From Candidatus Brocadia pituitae (GTDB taxonomy: Bacteria; Planctomycetota; Brocadiia; Brocadiales; Brocadiaceae), in contig AP021856.1 of the NCBI GenBank assembly GCA_017347445.1, forward strand, positions 682,001 to 746,000: a stretch of DNA of 64,000 nucleotides, written 5' to 3'. The position numbers and the translations under genes were made by a program. Below are positions 16,406-25,601 of the stretch, piece by piece (position 1 is the stretch's first letter; each line of letters starts with the position of its first letter). The notes below the pieces were generated by a model that saw nothing but the letters and a program-made list of their open reading frames with translations, made no database searches and was not told the origin of the DNA.

Positions 16406-17450
16406 TTTTCCGCCCCTTTTTCTTCGAGATGCCTTTTGCCGCTTTCTGTTCAATAATTTTTAAAGCCTCATCATCGGCAAGCGTTTCTGCCTCAGCTTCA
16501 CTCTTCGAACGATTTTTATTAAAAACCTCATAATGCCCCAAAGCCAGTGCGTCAGCAACTTCTTTGGTTACGGTTCCAGCATGCTCAAGGATATCGCGTT
16601 CATTAAACTTGAGAAACGCATCAAGCTTTTTGCGCCAGTCTCGCATGAATATTTGCTGGTGACGTCTCGCCTGGTCTTCGGCATAATCAAGATACATGGT
16701 CACGATTCTGTTAAGCTGTTCCATTTCCTTTTCATTGAGATAATTCTTGGCAATGGTCACATCACACTGGCGCACCTTGACGCCTTTCCATGCGGTAAGT
16801 CCCATGTTGGGTTTTGACGCGTCTGCCCGCTCGGAAATCAGCTCCGCAGCCGTCTTGCCGGATATGGCGAAATGGAGCTTGTTCTGAACTATTTTGAAAA
16901 ATTCTAAGGTTTCTTCCGCTTTCGGGTCATAATCCACTGCCAGTTTATAAATATCCCGGATTTTCTGATAAAACCGTTTCTCGCTTGAACGGATGTCGCG
17001 GATACGCTCGAGGATTTCGTCAAAATAATCTGAGCCGATGTTGACGCCCTGCTTAAGCCGGTCGTCATCCATCGTGAAGCCTTTGACTAAGTATTCATTA
17101 AGCCGCTCCGTAGCCCAACGGCGGAATTGGGTACCCCTATGGGAATGGACACGATAGCCTACAGCTAAAATAATCGGAAGACAGTAAAACATGACCGAAC
17201 GTTTAACATCACGCGAGCCTTCTTTTCGAACTATTAAGTTTTCCTTAATAGTTGCATCAGGGCGCAGTTCACCTTCTGTATAGATACTTTTTATATGGAT
17301 GTTGATGTTTGCTATTGTTGTCTGAAATAGCTCTGCCATAGCGGCTTGCGTGAGCCAGATGGTCTCTTCCTCCATCCTTACTTCAAGCTTTGTTTGTCCG
17401 TCTTCGGTTTGGTAAAGAATGATTTGAGATTTGTTTTGATTTTCACCCAT
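16398..17450 (-). CDS. rhuM: RhuM family protein
   Basis: About 350 residues, starting at 17450 behind GGGAG. The order TIWLTQAAMAELFQTT, IKENLIVRKEGSRDVKR and ILAVGYRVHSHRGTQFRRWA is characteristic of the RhuM family, first named in a Salmonella pathogenicity island. The biochemical role is undefined. Here it is embedded in a type I restriction operon, between hsdM and hsdS. It overlaps the hsdS start by eight bases, so translation is probably coupled. Such placement is recurrent in RM islands, and it may modulate the system or protect it. Confidence 0.85.
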   Translation of the reverse strand: MGENQNKSQIILYQTEDGQTKLEVRMEEETIWLTQAAMAELFQTTIANINIHIKSIYTEGELRPDATIKENLIVRKEGSRDVKRSVMFYCLPIILAVGYRVHSHRGTQFRRWATERLNEYLVKGFTMDDDRLKQGVNIGSDYFDEILERIRDIRSSEKRFYQKIRDIYKLAVDYDPKAEETLEFFKIVQNKLHFAISGKTAAELISERADASKPNMGLTAWKGVKVRQCDVTIAKNYLNEKEMEQLNRIVTMYLDYAEDQARRHQQIFMRDWRKKLDAFLKFNERDILEHAGTVTKEVADALALGHYEVFNKNRSKSEAEAETLADDEALKIIEQKAAKGISKKKGRKNG

Positions 17451-17517
17451 TGCCAATCTCCCTCTTTTGAACTGCCAAGTATTTCTTGACAACTGGTATC
17501 AATTTAGTATTTTGAAT

Positions 17518-17673
17518 CACCTTATACACACCCCTAAATCCCCTCTTTTTAGAGAGGACTTAAAACCTCCCCTCTATCAAGAGGGGCCGGGGGTGTGTTT
17601 CAATACTTGTTGCCAAGCGGAGTTTGGGAACAAGAATTGATACGAATTTTCAAAAAACTAAACTGATACGGCA
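17518..17673. repeat. Palindromic repeats between hsdM and rhuM
   Basis: Bases 17526-17598 are edged by ACACACCCC and GGGGGTGTGT and contain CCCCTCTTTTTAGAGAGG and CCCCTCTATCAAGAGGGG, so several nested hairpins are possible. They belong to the same family as 19181-19219, 22340-22373, 47850-47943 and 52561-52742. A second repeat follows at 17645-17672 (TTTTCAAAAAACTAAACTG), shared with 27877, 28003, 40006 and 52768. A GTTTGGGAAC-ended unit lies between them. Confidence 0.6.
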
Positions 17674-17698
17674 ACTGAAGCAAACTGAAGTTCTCTTT

Positions 17699-19132
17699 TC
17701 AGGTGTTTTTTAACTCTGCCTTCAGCTTTTCTAAAAGCTCATCACTCTTTCGAAATGACTTGTGAAGCATTGTCACCAGTTCCGCGCTTGTACATGTGTG
17801 TTTTTCCTCTGGTGTATGCGGATTCTTAATGTCGAGGTTATAGCCATTAGAAACAATCGTATCAATAGAGACCTTCCACGCCTGCTCATTCTCTTTGCGT
17901 TTCGTCCACCACTTTTTAAGACTATCAAACTCGCTTTTCTGGATCGGTTTCGTCTTGCTATACGCCTTAACGCCTTCGGGCAGTTTGTGTTCCCAATACC
18001 AGATTTCCCTGGTCGGCTTGCCTTTTTCAAAGAAAAGCAGGTTCGTGGCAACGCTGGCATACGGCTGAAAGACTGAATTCGGCAAACGCACGATGGTGTG
18101 CAGATTACAATTTTCCAACAAGTGGTGGCGAATGCGCTGTTTTACACCTTCTCCGGTCAGCGAACCATCCGGCAGAACAATACCGGCACGGCCTCCGTCC
18201 TTCAGATACCGCACCATGAGCATCAAAAAAAGATCAGCGCTTTCCGTTGTGCGAAAATTCTGAGGGAAGTTAGTCTCTGCCCCATCGGTAACCGAAGCGC
18301 CGAAAGGTGGATTGGCAAGAATTACATCAACCCGGTCTTTCCGGCCAATAAAGGTGTATTCACGGTTTAAGCTGTCGGTATAATCCACATTTGGCACTTC
18401 AATGTCGTGAAGGATCAGATTAGTAACACAAAGCATAAAAGGCAGTGGCTTGAACTCCATGCCGTGAATATTCTTTTCAAGCGCCTTGAGATCCTCAACG
18501 CCTTTAATGTCTTGCTTACGGATATTTTCTATCGCGCTGGTTAAGAATCCGCCCGTACCGCAGGCGGGATCCAGCACCTTTTCGCCCAATCGGGGATTGA
18601 TCATTTCCGTAACAAACTCTGTCAAGGCACGTGGGGTATAAAATTCCCCGTAATTTCCTGCGCTTTGAAGGTCGCGCAAAATTGTTTCGTAGATATCGCC
18701 GAACACATGCCTGTCTTCCGAACTATTAAAATCGATCTGATTTAACTCGTTAAGCACCTGACGGATGATCGTGCCGTTCTTCATGTAGTTGTTGGTACCG
18801 TCAAATATCTCGCGAATAATGAGGGCACGTTTATTGCCGGAACTCACATCGAGGTTTTTCAGCTGGGGAATCAATTTCCCATCAATAAACTCTTTCAGTT
18901 CATCGCCGGTCATGCCTTCATCATCAGCCGCCCAACTGCGCCATTGCAATTTCTTTGGCATGGGAGAAACATATTTGTCATTGAGGAGTTCGATCTCTTT
19001 GTCCTTGTCGTCAAGGATTTTGAGACTGATCATCCAGCCCAACTGCTCAATACGCTGCGCGTCTCCGGACACGCCAGGGTCCTTGCGCATGATGTTCTGT
19101 AATGTTTTTATAATATTCCCGATGTTTTTCAT
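17699..19132 (-). CDS. hsdM: Type I restriction-modification methyltransferase subunit
   Basis: A 477-residue N6-adenine methyltransferase. The N-terminal helical HsdM domain (KNIGNIIKTLQNIMRKD, GWMISLKILDDKDKEIE) precedes the catalytic core. The SAM-binding motif DPACGTGGFLTSA is near residue 186 and the catalytic NPPF is near residue 271 (ILANPPFGASV). Length and motif order are normal. It lies 118 bases after hsdR and before the rhuM-like gene. Without an intact HsdS, it would lack sequence recognition. The palindromic repeat cluster 17518-17673 separates it from rhuM. Confidence 0.93.
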   Translation of the reverse strand: MKNIGNIIKTLQNIMRKDPGVSGDAQRIEQLGWMISLKILDDKDKEIELLNDKYVSPMPKKLQWRSWAADDEGMTGDELKEFIDGKLIPQLKNLDVSSGNKRALIIREIFDGTNNYMKNGTIIRQVLNELNQIDFNSSEDRHVFGDIYETILRDLQSAGNYGEFYTPRALTEFVTEMINPRLGEKVLDPACGTGGFLTSAIENIRKQDIKGVEDLKALEKNIHGMEFKPLPFMLCVTNLILHDIEVPNVDYTDSLNREYTFIGRKDRVDVILANPPFGASVTDGAETNFPQNFRTTESADLFLMLMVRYLKDGGRAGIVLPDGSLTGEGVKQRIRHHLLENCNLHTIVRLPNSVFQPYASVATNLLFFEKGKPTREIWYWEHKLPEGVKAYSKTKPIQKSEFDSLKKWWTKRKENEQAWKVSIDTIVSNGYNLDIKNPHTPEEKHTCTSAELVTMLHKSFRKSDELLEKLKAELKNT

Positions 19133-19180
19133 TATTATCCCTTATGCTCAATGTCATTAAGTTAAGGGTTATTTTATATA

Positions 19181-19219
19181 AACAACCCCCTTTGTCCCCC
19201 TTTTCTAAGGGGGATTTTT
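19181..19219. repeat. Palindromic repeat between hsdR and hsdM
   Basis: The unit AACAACCCCCTTTG then CCCCCTTTTCTAAGGGGG forms a hairpin of CCCCCTT against AAGGGGG. It is a member of the C-rich/G-rich palindrome family that recurs in at least five intergenic places in the window. Confidence 0.6.
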
Positions 19220-19250
19220 ACGGTCGGTAATTTAACTTAAAGACACGCTC

Positions 19251-21656
19251 TTACGCTGCTGTATATAGTTCATGCTCCAGTTCTTCAATGACAAGAAGAT
19301 ACTGATCTCTCCCGCCGAAAATCTGCACGATTTCCGTGGGTGTTCCGATTTGATTAAACGGTTCTATTCTCAAAATTGCAAGGTCTTCTATATTTTCAAT
19401 GCCCTCATCAGCATATTTATCCAGGAGCGCCTCGATAACCTTCCGCGCCTTCTCCCCATATTTCGTGAAATAATTGCGCTTCTTTACATTTTCCGCGCGC
19501 TCCCGTCTAGTAAGCGCAGGCATGTCCCACGCAATGTGGCAGATAAGGTCAAAGACATCCAAATCTTTCTTTACCTCTCCCATCAGATTTTCCAAAATAA
19601 CTCCATGCGATTCTAATTCCTCTATAACCGCCTTCTTCTTATGAGCGCCGTTCCATCGGGCAAGGAAATTGTCAAGGGATTGGAACTCCTGTAAGATGCC
19701 CTTCTTTGTGTAATCTTTGAGGCTTTCGGTGATAAGCTTTCCATTTGCATCCAGATGCTGAACCCGTTCGTTTAACACTGAAACATCTACTCCGGCCACA
19801 TACACCTTCTGTCGGGGCTCAGACACAATTGAACCGCCATGAATAATTTCTGGTTGTGTGGGGTATTCAACCGATTCTTTTTCCTCAAAATCCACAGGCT
19901 GGCCGGTTTCAGGATCAATGATCTCCTGGTCTTCTTCAGGATGAATATCCTGATCCGTTAATTCCTGTTCGCCCTTAACTTCCTTGATCATGACCGGGTA
20001 GCCGTCAAATGCCGGATCCGCGAAAAGATCCGTCACACTACGGAAGTCCATAATTGCGAAGAACGTCTTGTCATAATCTTCATTAATACGAGTTCCGCGT
20101 CCGATGATCTGCTTGAACTCGGTCATTGACTTAATATTTGAATCAAGCACGATCAATTTGCAGGTCTGCGCATCAACGCCGGTGGTCATCAATTTCGACG
20201 TGGTAGCGATAACCGGATATTGCTCCTCAGGATTTATGAAATTATCCACTTCTCGCTTGCCTTGCTCATCATCGCCGGTAATTCTCATAATATACTTGTA
20301 GTTCTCAAGCGCCAAATCCGAGTTCTCAATAGCCAGTGCCTGTCTCATGCGCTCGGCGTGTTCAATATCCACACAAAATACTATCGTTTTATCGAAACGA
20401 TTCGTTTTTCTCAAATACTCTGATACTTTCCTGGCGACAATCTTCGTTCTCTCATCAATCACTAAATTCCTATCAAAGTCTTTAATGTTATAAATACGAT
20501 CCTCAATCTCATTGCCATCTTTATCTTTTTTCCCGGCTTCCGGACGCCATCCTTCAAGGTCAGTATTAAGTCCGACGCGGATAACCTTGTAAGGAGCTAA
20601 AAAACCGTCCTCGATCCCTTGTTTCAGGGTATAGGTATAAATAGGTTCGCCGAAGTATGCGATATTGGATATTTCTTTTGTTTCCCGCGGCGTTGCAGTC
20701 AGGCCGATATGAGTCGCGGAACGAAAATAATCAAGTATCGCTCTCCATGCGCTATCAGCGGCCGCGCTTCCGCGATGGCACTCATCAACAACCACAAGAT
20801 CAAAAAAATCTCTGCTAAACTCTTTGTATGCGTCCTTGTCCTCGTTATAGTTCGTTAACCCTTGATAAAGGGCAAGGTAAATTTCAAACGCCTTGTCGAT
20901 CTTTTTCTTTTTGATGACCGTCATCCGGTCTTTAAAGTGCTTAAAATCATTGCGCTTGGTTTGATCGATAAGCACATTGCGATCTGCCAAGAAAAGAATC
21001 CGTTTCTTCCTGCCGTTTTTCCAAAGCCGATATATTATCTGAAAAGCGGTATAGGTTTTTCCCGTCCCGGTAGCCATTACAAGAAGAACTCTGTGCTCAC
21101 CACGTGCTATTGCTTCAACCGTTCTATTTATAGCTATCTGCTGATAGTAGCGGGGTGCACGCCCTGAGCCGTCAAAGAAGTAATCAAAAGAAGCGATCTC
21201 TTCCTGTTCGGGCGTTTCAATCTTCTTATACTTTTTATACATCTTCCAAAGCTCAGCAGAAGAAGGGAATGTGTCTAAAGACAATTCTTTCTCGATTTGC
21301 CCAGAGAAACCAGAGCGATCGTGCTGAACAAAGCCATCACCGTTTGAGCTGAACGCAACCGGAACATCAAGTATCTCTGCATAGCCTAACGCCTGCTGTA
21401 ATCCAGCTCCTACGGAATGATTGTTGTCCTTTGCTTCAATAACAGCTATGGGAATATTCGGCTTAAGGTAGAGAATAAAATCAGCACGCTTTCTTTTGCC
21501 CGGGGTGGTCTTGTTGCCTTTGACAAATATTCTACCGTCAGTAAAAAAGACCTCTTCACGGATTTGCTTTGCAACATCCCATCCGGACTTTACCAGCGCA
21601 GGCAAGATGAACTGCGTGCATATATCTCTTTCCGACAAATCTTTTTTAATACTCAT
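19251..21656 (-). CDS. hsdR: Type I restriction endonuclease/translocase subunit
   Basis: An 801-residue EcoEI/EcoR124-like R subunit that translocates DNA and cuts unmethylated targets. The N-terminal PD-(D/E)xK nuclease shows D59 in KRADFILYL and E74-x-K76 in AVIEAKDN. Helicase motifs follow: Walker A MATGTGKTYTA near residue 195, motif II VVDECHRGSA near 289, motif III GLTATPRE and motif VI QIIGRGTRIN. The C-terminal domain interacts with the HsdM/HsdS core. No frameshift was noticed. Its start overlaps the stop of a helicase remnant (21646-21656), and hsdM follows on the same strand. Confidence 0.93.
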   Translation of the reverse strand: MSIKKDLSERDICTQFILPALVKSGWDVAKQIREEVFFTDGRIFVKGNKTTPGKRKRADFILYLKPNIPIAVIEAKDNNHSVGAGLQQALGYAEILDVPVAFSSNGDGFVQHDRSGFSGQIEKELSLDTFPSSAELWKMYKKYKKIETPEQEEIASFDYFFDGSGRAPRYYQQIAINRTVEAIARGEHRVLLVMATGTGKTYTAFQIIYRLWKNGRKKRILFLADRNVLIDQTKRNDFKHFKDRMTVIKKKKIDKAFEIYLALYQGLTNYNEDKDAYKEFSRDFFDLVVVDECHRGSAAADSAWRAILDYFRSATHIGLTATPRETKEISNIAYFGEPIYTYTLKQGIEDGFLAPYKVIRVGLNTDLEGWRPEAGKKDKDGNEIEDRIYNIKDFDRNLVIDERTKIVARKVSEYLRKTNRFDKTIVFCVDIEHAERMRQALAIENSDLALENYKYIMRITGDDEQGKREVDNFINPEEQYPVIATTSKLMTTGVDAQTCKLIVLDSNIKSMTEFKQIIGRGTRINEDYDKTFFAIMDFRSVTDLFADPAFDGYPVMIKEVKGEQELTDQDIHPEEDQEIIDPETGQPVDFEEKESVEYPTQPEIIHGGSIVSEPRQKVYVAGVDVSVLNERVQHLDANGKLITESLKDYTKKGILQEFQSLDNFLARWNGAHKKKAVIEELESHGVILENLMGEVKKDLDVFDLICHIAWDMPALTRRERAENVKKRNYFTKYGEKARKVIEALLDKYADEGIENIEDLAILRIEPFNQIGTPTEIVQIFGGRDQYLLVIEELEHELYTAA

Positions 21657-21912
21657 TTGTGTTTAATTCTTTTAAAAAGGCAAAGGGGATGGAAACAATA
21701 ACCGTAAGGTTGTTACAGTCAAATGGATTATAAGCATCCTTTTTTGATATTTTGTATTCTAAACCATCGACAATAACGCCAGGAATAGAAAATTTATCTA
21801 AAAGTTCATTTTGCCATTGTTTTATCAATGATGCAGGAACTACAATAATTATCTTTCTTTTTCCTTCGGCCCAAAGTTGGTTTAGTATCAGTCCTGCTTT
21901 AACCCGGATTTC
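21646..21912 (-). pseudogene. SNF2/DEAD-like helicase fragment upstream of hsdR
   Basis: An open frame preceded by a stop reads AGLILNQLWAEGKRKIIIVV, then PASLIKQWQNELLDKF. This is the motif I-Ia region of SNF2-type helicases found in restriction and phage-defence islands. The Walker A lysine region, DExx box and C-terminal lobe are all missing, and the frame ends at 21646 inside the hsdR start (ATGAGTATTAA). So only about 88 codons of a protein normally many hundreds long remain. It suggests that a longer defence locus once extended upstream. Confidence 0.6.
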
Positions 21913-22642
21913 TCAATCCATCGACAATTTACAAAAACCAACGTCTGTCTGATAAAAATGCTGGCTTTTTAGAGTTATCAGTTCAACTGCTCTCTCTTTA
22001 ACTCCTAATTGGGAGTGTAATGGACGGAAAGCTCAGTTTCTCTGCAATTGTGTTCCCAAACGAATACTTCAACAAATTCAGCACTTGGTTTCGAAACAAG
22101 ACGTGGGGTTTATGTAAAGGCAATTCTTCAAACGCCTAAAATTATCCTTTAACACGCTCGTACTGAATTTCTTCGTGTGCTATTTCTCCGATTCCCTCTT
22201 AAAAGTATCAGCCACTTTGGAAATTTCATCTACTAAATGATCTATTTTGTCCAGTAAGTTCAGGTATTTACTTTCTTCTTTATTTTTACCAAAATAATAT
22301 TATCGAGTTGAATTAGGCCTTCGGCAACTTTGTTTGTGGCCACCCCCCTGTGTCCCAGTTTAAGGGGGGATTAGAGGGATGTTTGAAATTCCTTAACATA
22401 AATTTATTTTGCTATTCAGATATTTAAAGAGGTATTTTCTGTTGTATCGATGGAATGTAGAAGCCCTTAGTAATGCTATGAGGAACTGAGAAGCTATCGG
22501 TGATTGCAGGTGTCTGTTACACCAAGGGAAGTATTCATAGTAAGATTCCAGAAAACATTTAGAATGACAGATAGAAGCGGCTTGTCATACTGAATTTATT
22601 TTACCCCATCGTAAAACCTCGCTTGGTTAAATACATGGGTTT
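21913..22642. repeat. Intergenic 730 bp with repeat fragments
   Basis: No gene is supported. Bases 22060-22107 hold a copy of the GTTCCCAAAC...TTCAACAA...TTCAGCAC...TGGTTT repeat also found at 8283-8340. Bases 22311-22331 (AATTAGGCCTTCGGCAACTT) recur at 52540-52560 and, diverged, at 29797-29817. Bases 22340-22373 are a C-rich/G-rich palindrome. The stretch therefore looks like a landing zone for dispersed repeats. Confidence 0.5.
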
Positions 22643-24844
22643 TTATTTTACCCGTTCCAGTTTTGCATATGCCAACATGAGATGTTTTGTCCCGCCAACA
22701 TGAAAGCTCACCTTGACGCTTGCCTTTTCATTGCTCCCGTAAACCTCCATGACCCGTCCAACACCAAAAAGGGGGTGTCTGACCACTTCTCCGCATACAA
22801 AGGTCTGGGTGGCTTCTCTTGACGGAACACTCGCAGAAACCGGGGTGGCTCTCTCCGGATCAAAGGTGAGTGGTGTTTTATGGACGAACCCGCTGCTTGT
22901 CTCATCAGGATAATAAGCATACTCCCGGTTTGTCCTGTCAATCTTCTCTACAATCTCATCCGGTATCTCATCTAAAAACCTGGACGGACGGCATAGGTTC
23001 ATCTGCCCGTAGTGCATCCTGCGTTTGGCGTGGGTAAGGAAGAGTTTCTGCATGGCCCGTGTGATACCCACGTAGCAAAGCCTTCTTTCCTCTTCAATCT
23101 TATCATCCGAGTCGCTTGATTCTGAGTGGGGTAATAACCCATCCTCCACGCCGGTGAGAAAGACAACGGGAAACTCCAACCCCTTGGCCGTGTGAAGGGT
23201 CATGAGGGTGACCGCTTCTGCAGTATCTTCCAGTTCATCTGCATCGGAAACAAGCGCCACCTCTTCTAAAAATCCTTGCAGGGTCCCCTCGGAATAATTT
23301 ATGTCATATTCATGGGCGGCATTGACCAGTTCTTCCACGTTGGCAATGCGGTCTTTCGATTCTGCCTCCCCGTATTCCCGGAGATAGGCAAAATAGTTAG
23401 TTTTTTCAATCACTCGTTTAATAATATCTTCTACCGGCGATCGGGGAAGTTGCCGGAAATCAGAGATGAGTTCAGAATACCTTTTGATTGATACGGCCGC
23501 TTTGCCGGCGATATCGGGTATCACGTCAACCTGTTGTACGGCGTCAAAAAGGGTGGCGCCATGATGGGTAGCCCAGTCCTCCAGTTTTTTCATCGTCGTA
23601 TTTCCTATACCGCGTGCCGGCGTATTGATCGTGCGTTCCAATGCTACCTCATCATGCGGATTGATGCATAACCTCAAATAGGAAAGGACGTCTTTGATCT
23701 CCTTCCTTTGGTAAAATTCTACGCCCCCGATGATGGTGTAAGGGATACCGGAGTTTCGCAAAGAAATTTCCAGGACGCGCGACTGGGCATTGGTACGGTA
23801 AAAGAGCGCGATGTCCGAATAGCGAACACCTGTCCTCGTTAGTTCTTTTATTGTCCTTGCAATCTCATCGGCCTCTGCGTGCTCATTCTCACAGGAGATT
23901 ACCGTGAGCTTTTCTCCCGACACATTTTCTGTCCAAAGCAGCTTTTGTTTCCGGTATTTGTTCTGCTGGATGATGCTGGAGGCTGCGTGTAGGATGTGCT
24001 TTGTTGAACGGTAGTTTTGTTCGAGAAACACCACCCTGGCATCAGGGTAATCCTTCTCAAAATCCATGATATTTCTGATATCGGCTCCGCGCCAGCCGTA
24101 GATCGACTGGTCCGGATCCCCCGTCACACAAATGTTTCTGTATCTGTTTGCCAGAAGCCGTGTGATGGTATACTGGGAGTAATTTGTGTCCTGATATTCG
24201 TCGATGAGGATAAATCTGAATTTGTCCTGGTACATTTCCAAAATATCAGGATGGGTCTTAAAGAGTTCTACGGTTTTTATGAGGAGATCATCAAAATCCA
24301 GGGCATTGTTTGCTTTCAGCAGGCTTTGATATTTTTGATAAATCCTGGCTACGGTTTGATTATAATAACCAGAAGTGGTCGAGGCAAAGGTTGTGGGGTC
24401 GACGAGTTTGTTTTTCGCGTTACTGATGGAACTCACGATCGTGCGGGGTTTCCACTGAGTGGTATCCAACTGGAGTTCCGCCATAATGGACTTCACCCGA
24501 TTCATCTGATCAGTCGTGTCATAGATGCTGAAGTCCCTTGAATATCCCAATCGGTCGATGGCGCTTCTCAGTATCCGTGCACACATCTTGTGGAACGTTG
24601 AGACCCAGAGTCCTTTGTGTGAAGAAAACTGCTTTACCCGTTCATCCATCTCATTGGCTGCTTTGTTGGTAAATGTAATGGCCAGGATATTGTATGGTTT
24701 TACGCCCTGTGACATCAAATATCCAATGCGGCGTGTTATGACGCGGGTCTTCCCGCTCCCGGCGCCTGCTACCACCAGAAGAGGGCCTTCGACGTGGGTT
24801 ATTGCCTCGCGCTGTTCGTCGGTGACGTCTTGTAAGAGTGTCAT
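22643..24844 (-). CDS. pcrA: UvrD/PcrA-type ATP-dependent DNA helicase
   Basis: A superfamily 1A 3'-5' helicase of 733 residues with start ATG 24844; the longer frame adds 31 unrelated residues. Motifs in order: Walker A AGAGSGKT (26-33), Ia ITFTNKAANEM, II LIDEYQDTNYSQY, III GDPDQSIYGWRGAD, IV EQNYRST, V TLMTLHTAKGLEFPVVFL, VI ITRAM. The C-terminal tail ends in a Tudor-like region (VRHPLFGVGRVMEV) that contacts RNA polymerase in PcrA. It acts in repair and in removal of proteins from DNA. The length fits PcrA. It precedes no obvious operon partner. Confidence 0.93.
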   Translation of the reverse strand: MTLLQDVTDEQREAITHVEGPLLVVAGAGSGKTRVITRRIGYLMSQGVKPYNILAITFTNKAANEMDERVKQFSSHKGLWVSTFHKMCARILRSAIDRLGYSRDFSIYDTTDQMNRVKSIMAELQLDTTQWKPRTIVSSISNAKNKLVDPTTFASTTSGYYNQTVARIYQKYQSLLKANNALDFDDLLIKTVELFKTHPDILEMYQDKFRFILIDEYQDTNYSQYTITRLLANRYRNICVTGDPDQSIYGWRGADIRNIMDFEKDYPDARVVFLEQNYRSTKHILHAASSIIQQNKYRKQKLLWTENVSGEKLTVISCENEHAEADEIARTIKELTRTGVRYSDIALFYRTNAQSRVLEISLRNSGIPYTIIGGVEFYQRKEIKDVLSYLRLCINPHDEVALERTINTPARGIGNTTMKKLEDWATHHGATLFDAVQQVDVIPDIAGKAAVSIKRYSELISDFRQLPRSPVEDIIKRVIEKTNYFAYLREYGEAESKDRIANVEELVNAAHEYDINYSEGTLQGFLEEVALVSDADELEDTAEAVTLMTLHTAKGLEFPVVFLTGVEDGLLPHSESSDSDDKIEEERRLCYVGITRAMQKLFLTHAKRRMHYGQMNLCRPSRFLDEIPDEIVEKIDRTNREYAYYPDETSSGFVHKTPLTFDPERATPVSASVPSREATQTFVCGEVVRHPLFGVGRVMEVYGSNEKASVKVSFHVGGTKHLMLAYAKLERVK

Positions 24845-24923
24845 ATTGTAGTGCAAGTTCAGAAAATTTAAAATCTGAAAAAAATCTGTGCAATCTGCGA
24901 AATCTGTGGTTCCAAACGTTTTT

Positions 24924-25601
24924 TTATTTCTTTGCAATCAGGCTTGCAATGGCCTTTTTATTGTTTAAAACCAGTTCCCGGTAGTAAATAATTTTCAAAT
25001 CTTTGAAAAGGTCTAAAAGTTCATTCGGTTTTAATAAATAATTCATGTTTTTAGGGCCTTCGAACCCGTGTTCCCGGTTTTCAGTGGTATAGGTCTCGTA
25101 AATAATCATTCCACCCGGTTTCAGCGCTGCTTTCATCTGTGGCACAAGATCGCGCTGCAGATAATAAAAACAGGCAATCACATCATACGTATCTTTGGGT
25201 AGTTGGTAAGTCTCTAAGTCAGCAACAAAGGCATGGATCGCGACATTGCTCTCCCTGGCCAGTTCCCTGGCTTTTTTAATGGCTCGTTCGGAGATATCAC
25301 AACCATCCACTTCAAAACCGTGTTTTGCCAGGAATACGGCATTGCGCCCCTCGCCCATTGCTATATCCAGCACCTTACCTCTGGGTAAAAGGCCGATATG
25401 CTCCCGAAGAAATTCAACCGGTTCTTTTCCGAAGATATAAGCCTCCGTTCCGTATTTCTTATCCCAAAACATCTTGTCCTGACTATTGGCAAACGATAAT
25501 GATGCTACCGGATGGAGAAAAAAGTATATGATTCCAGGGAGATACAAAAAAACGACTGAAAGGTAAAAACGGGTGCTAAGAATCATTTTCATTTCACTCA
25601 T
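24924..25601 (-). CDS. Class I SAM-dependent methyltransferase with N-terminal membrane anchor
   Basis: About 225 residues from ATG 25601, which overlaps the purD stop by eight bases. Residues ~6-35 are hydrophobic (STRFYLSVVFLYLPGIIYFF), a signal peptide or anchor. The methyltransferase core shows motif I VLDIAMGEGRNAVFLA and a later YETYTTENR region, resembling TehB/UbiE-type enzymes. WDKKYGTEAYIFGKEP is a frequent start of small-molecule methyltransferases of this group. An exported or membrane-tethered version is unusual, since SAM is cytoplasmic. If the start is at residue 39 (MFWDKKYG), the protein would be soluble. Confidence 0.75.
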   Translation of the reverse strand: MSEMKMILSTRFYLSVVFLYLPGIIYFFLHPVASLSFANSQDKMFWDKKYGTEAYIFGKEPVEFLREHIGLLPRGKVLDIAMGEGRNAVFLAKHGFEVDGCDISERAIKKARELARESNVAIHAFVADLETYQLPKDTYDVIACFYYLQRDLVPQMKAALKPGGMIIYETYTTENREHGFEGPKNMNYLLKPNELLDLFKDLKIIYYRELVLNNKKAIASLIAKK

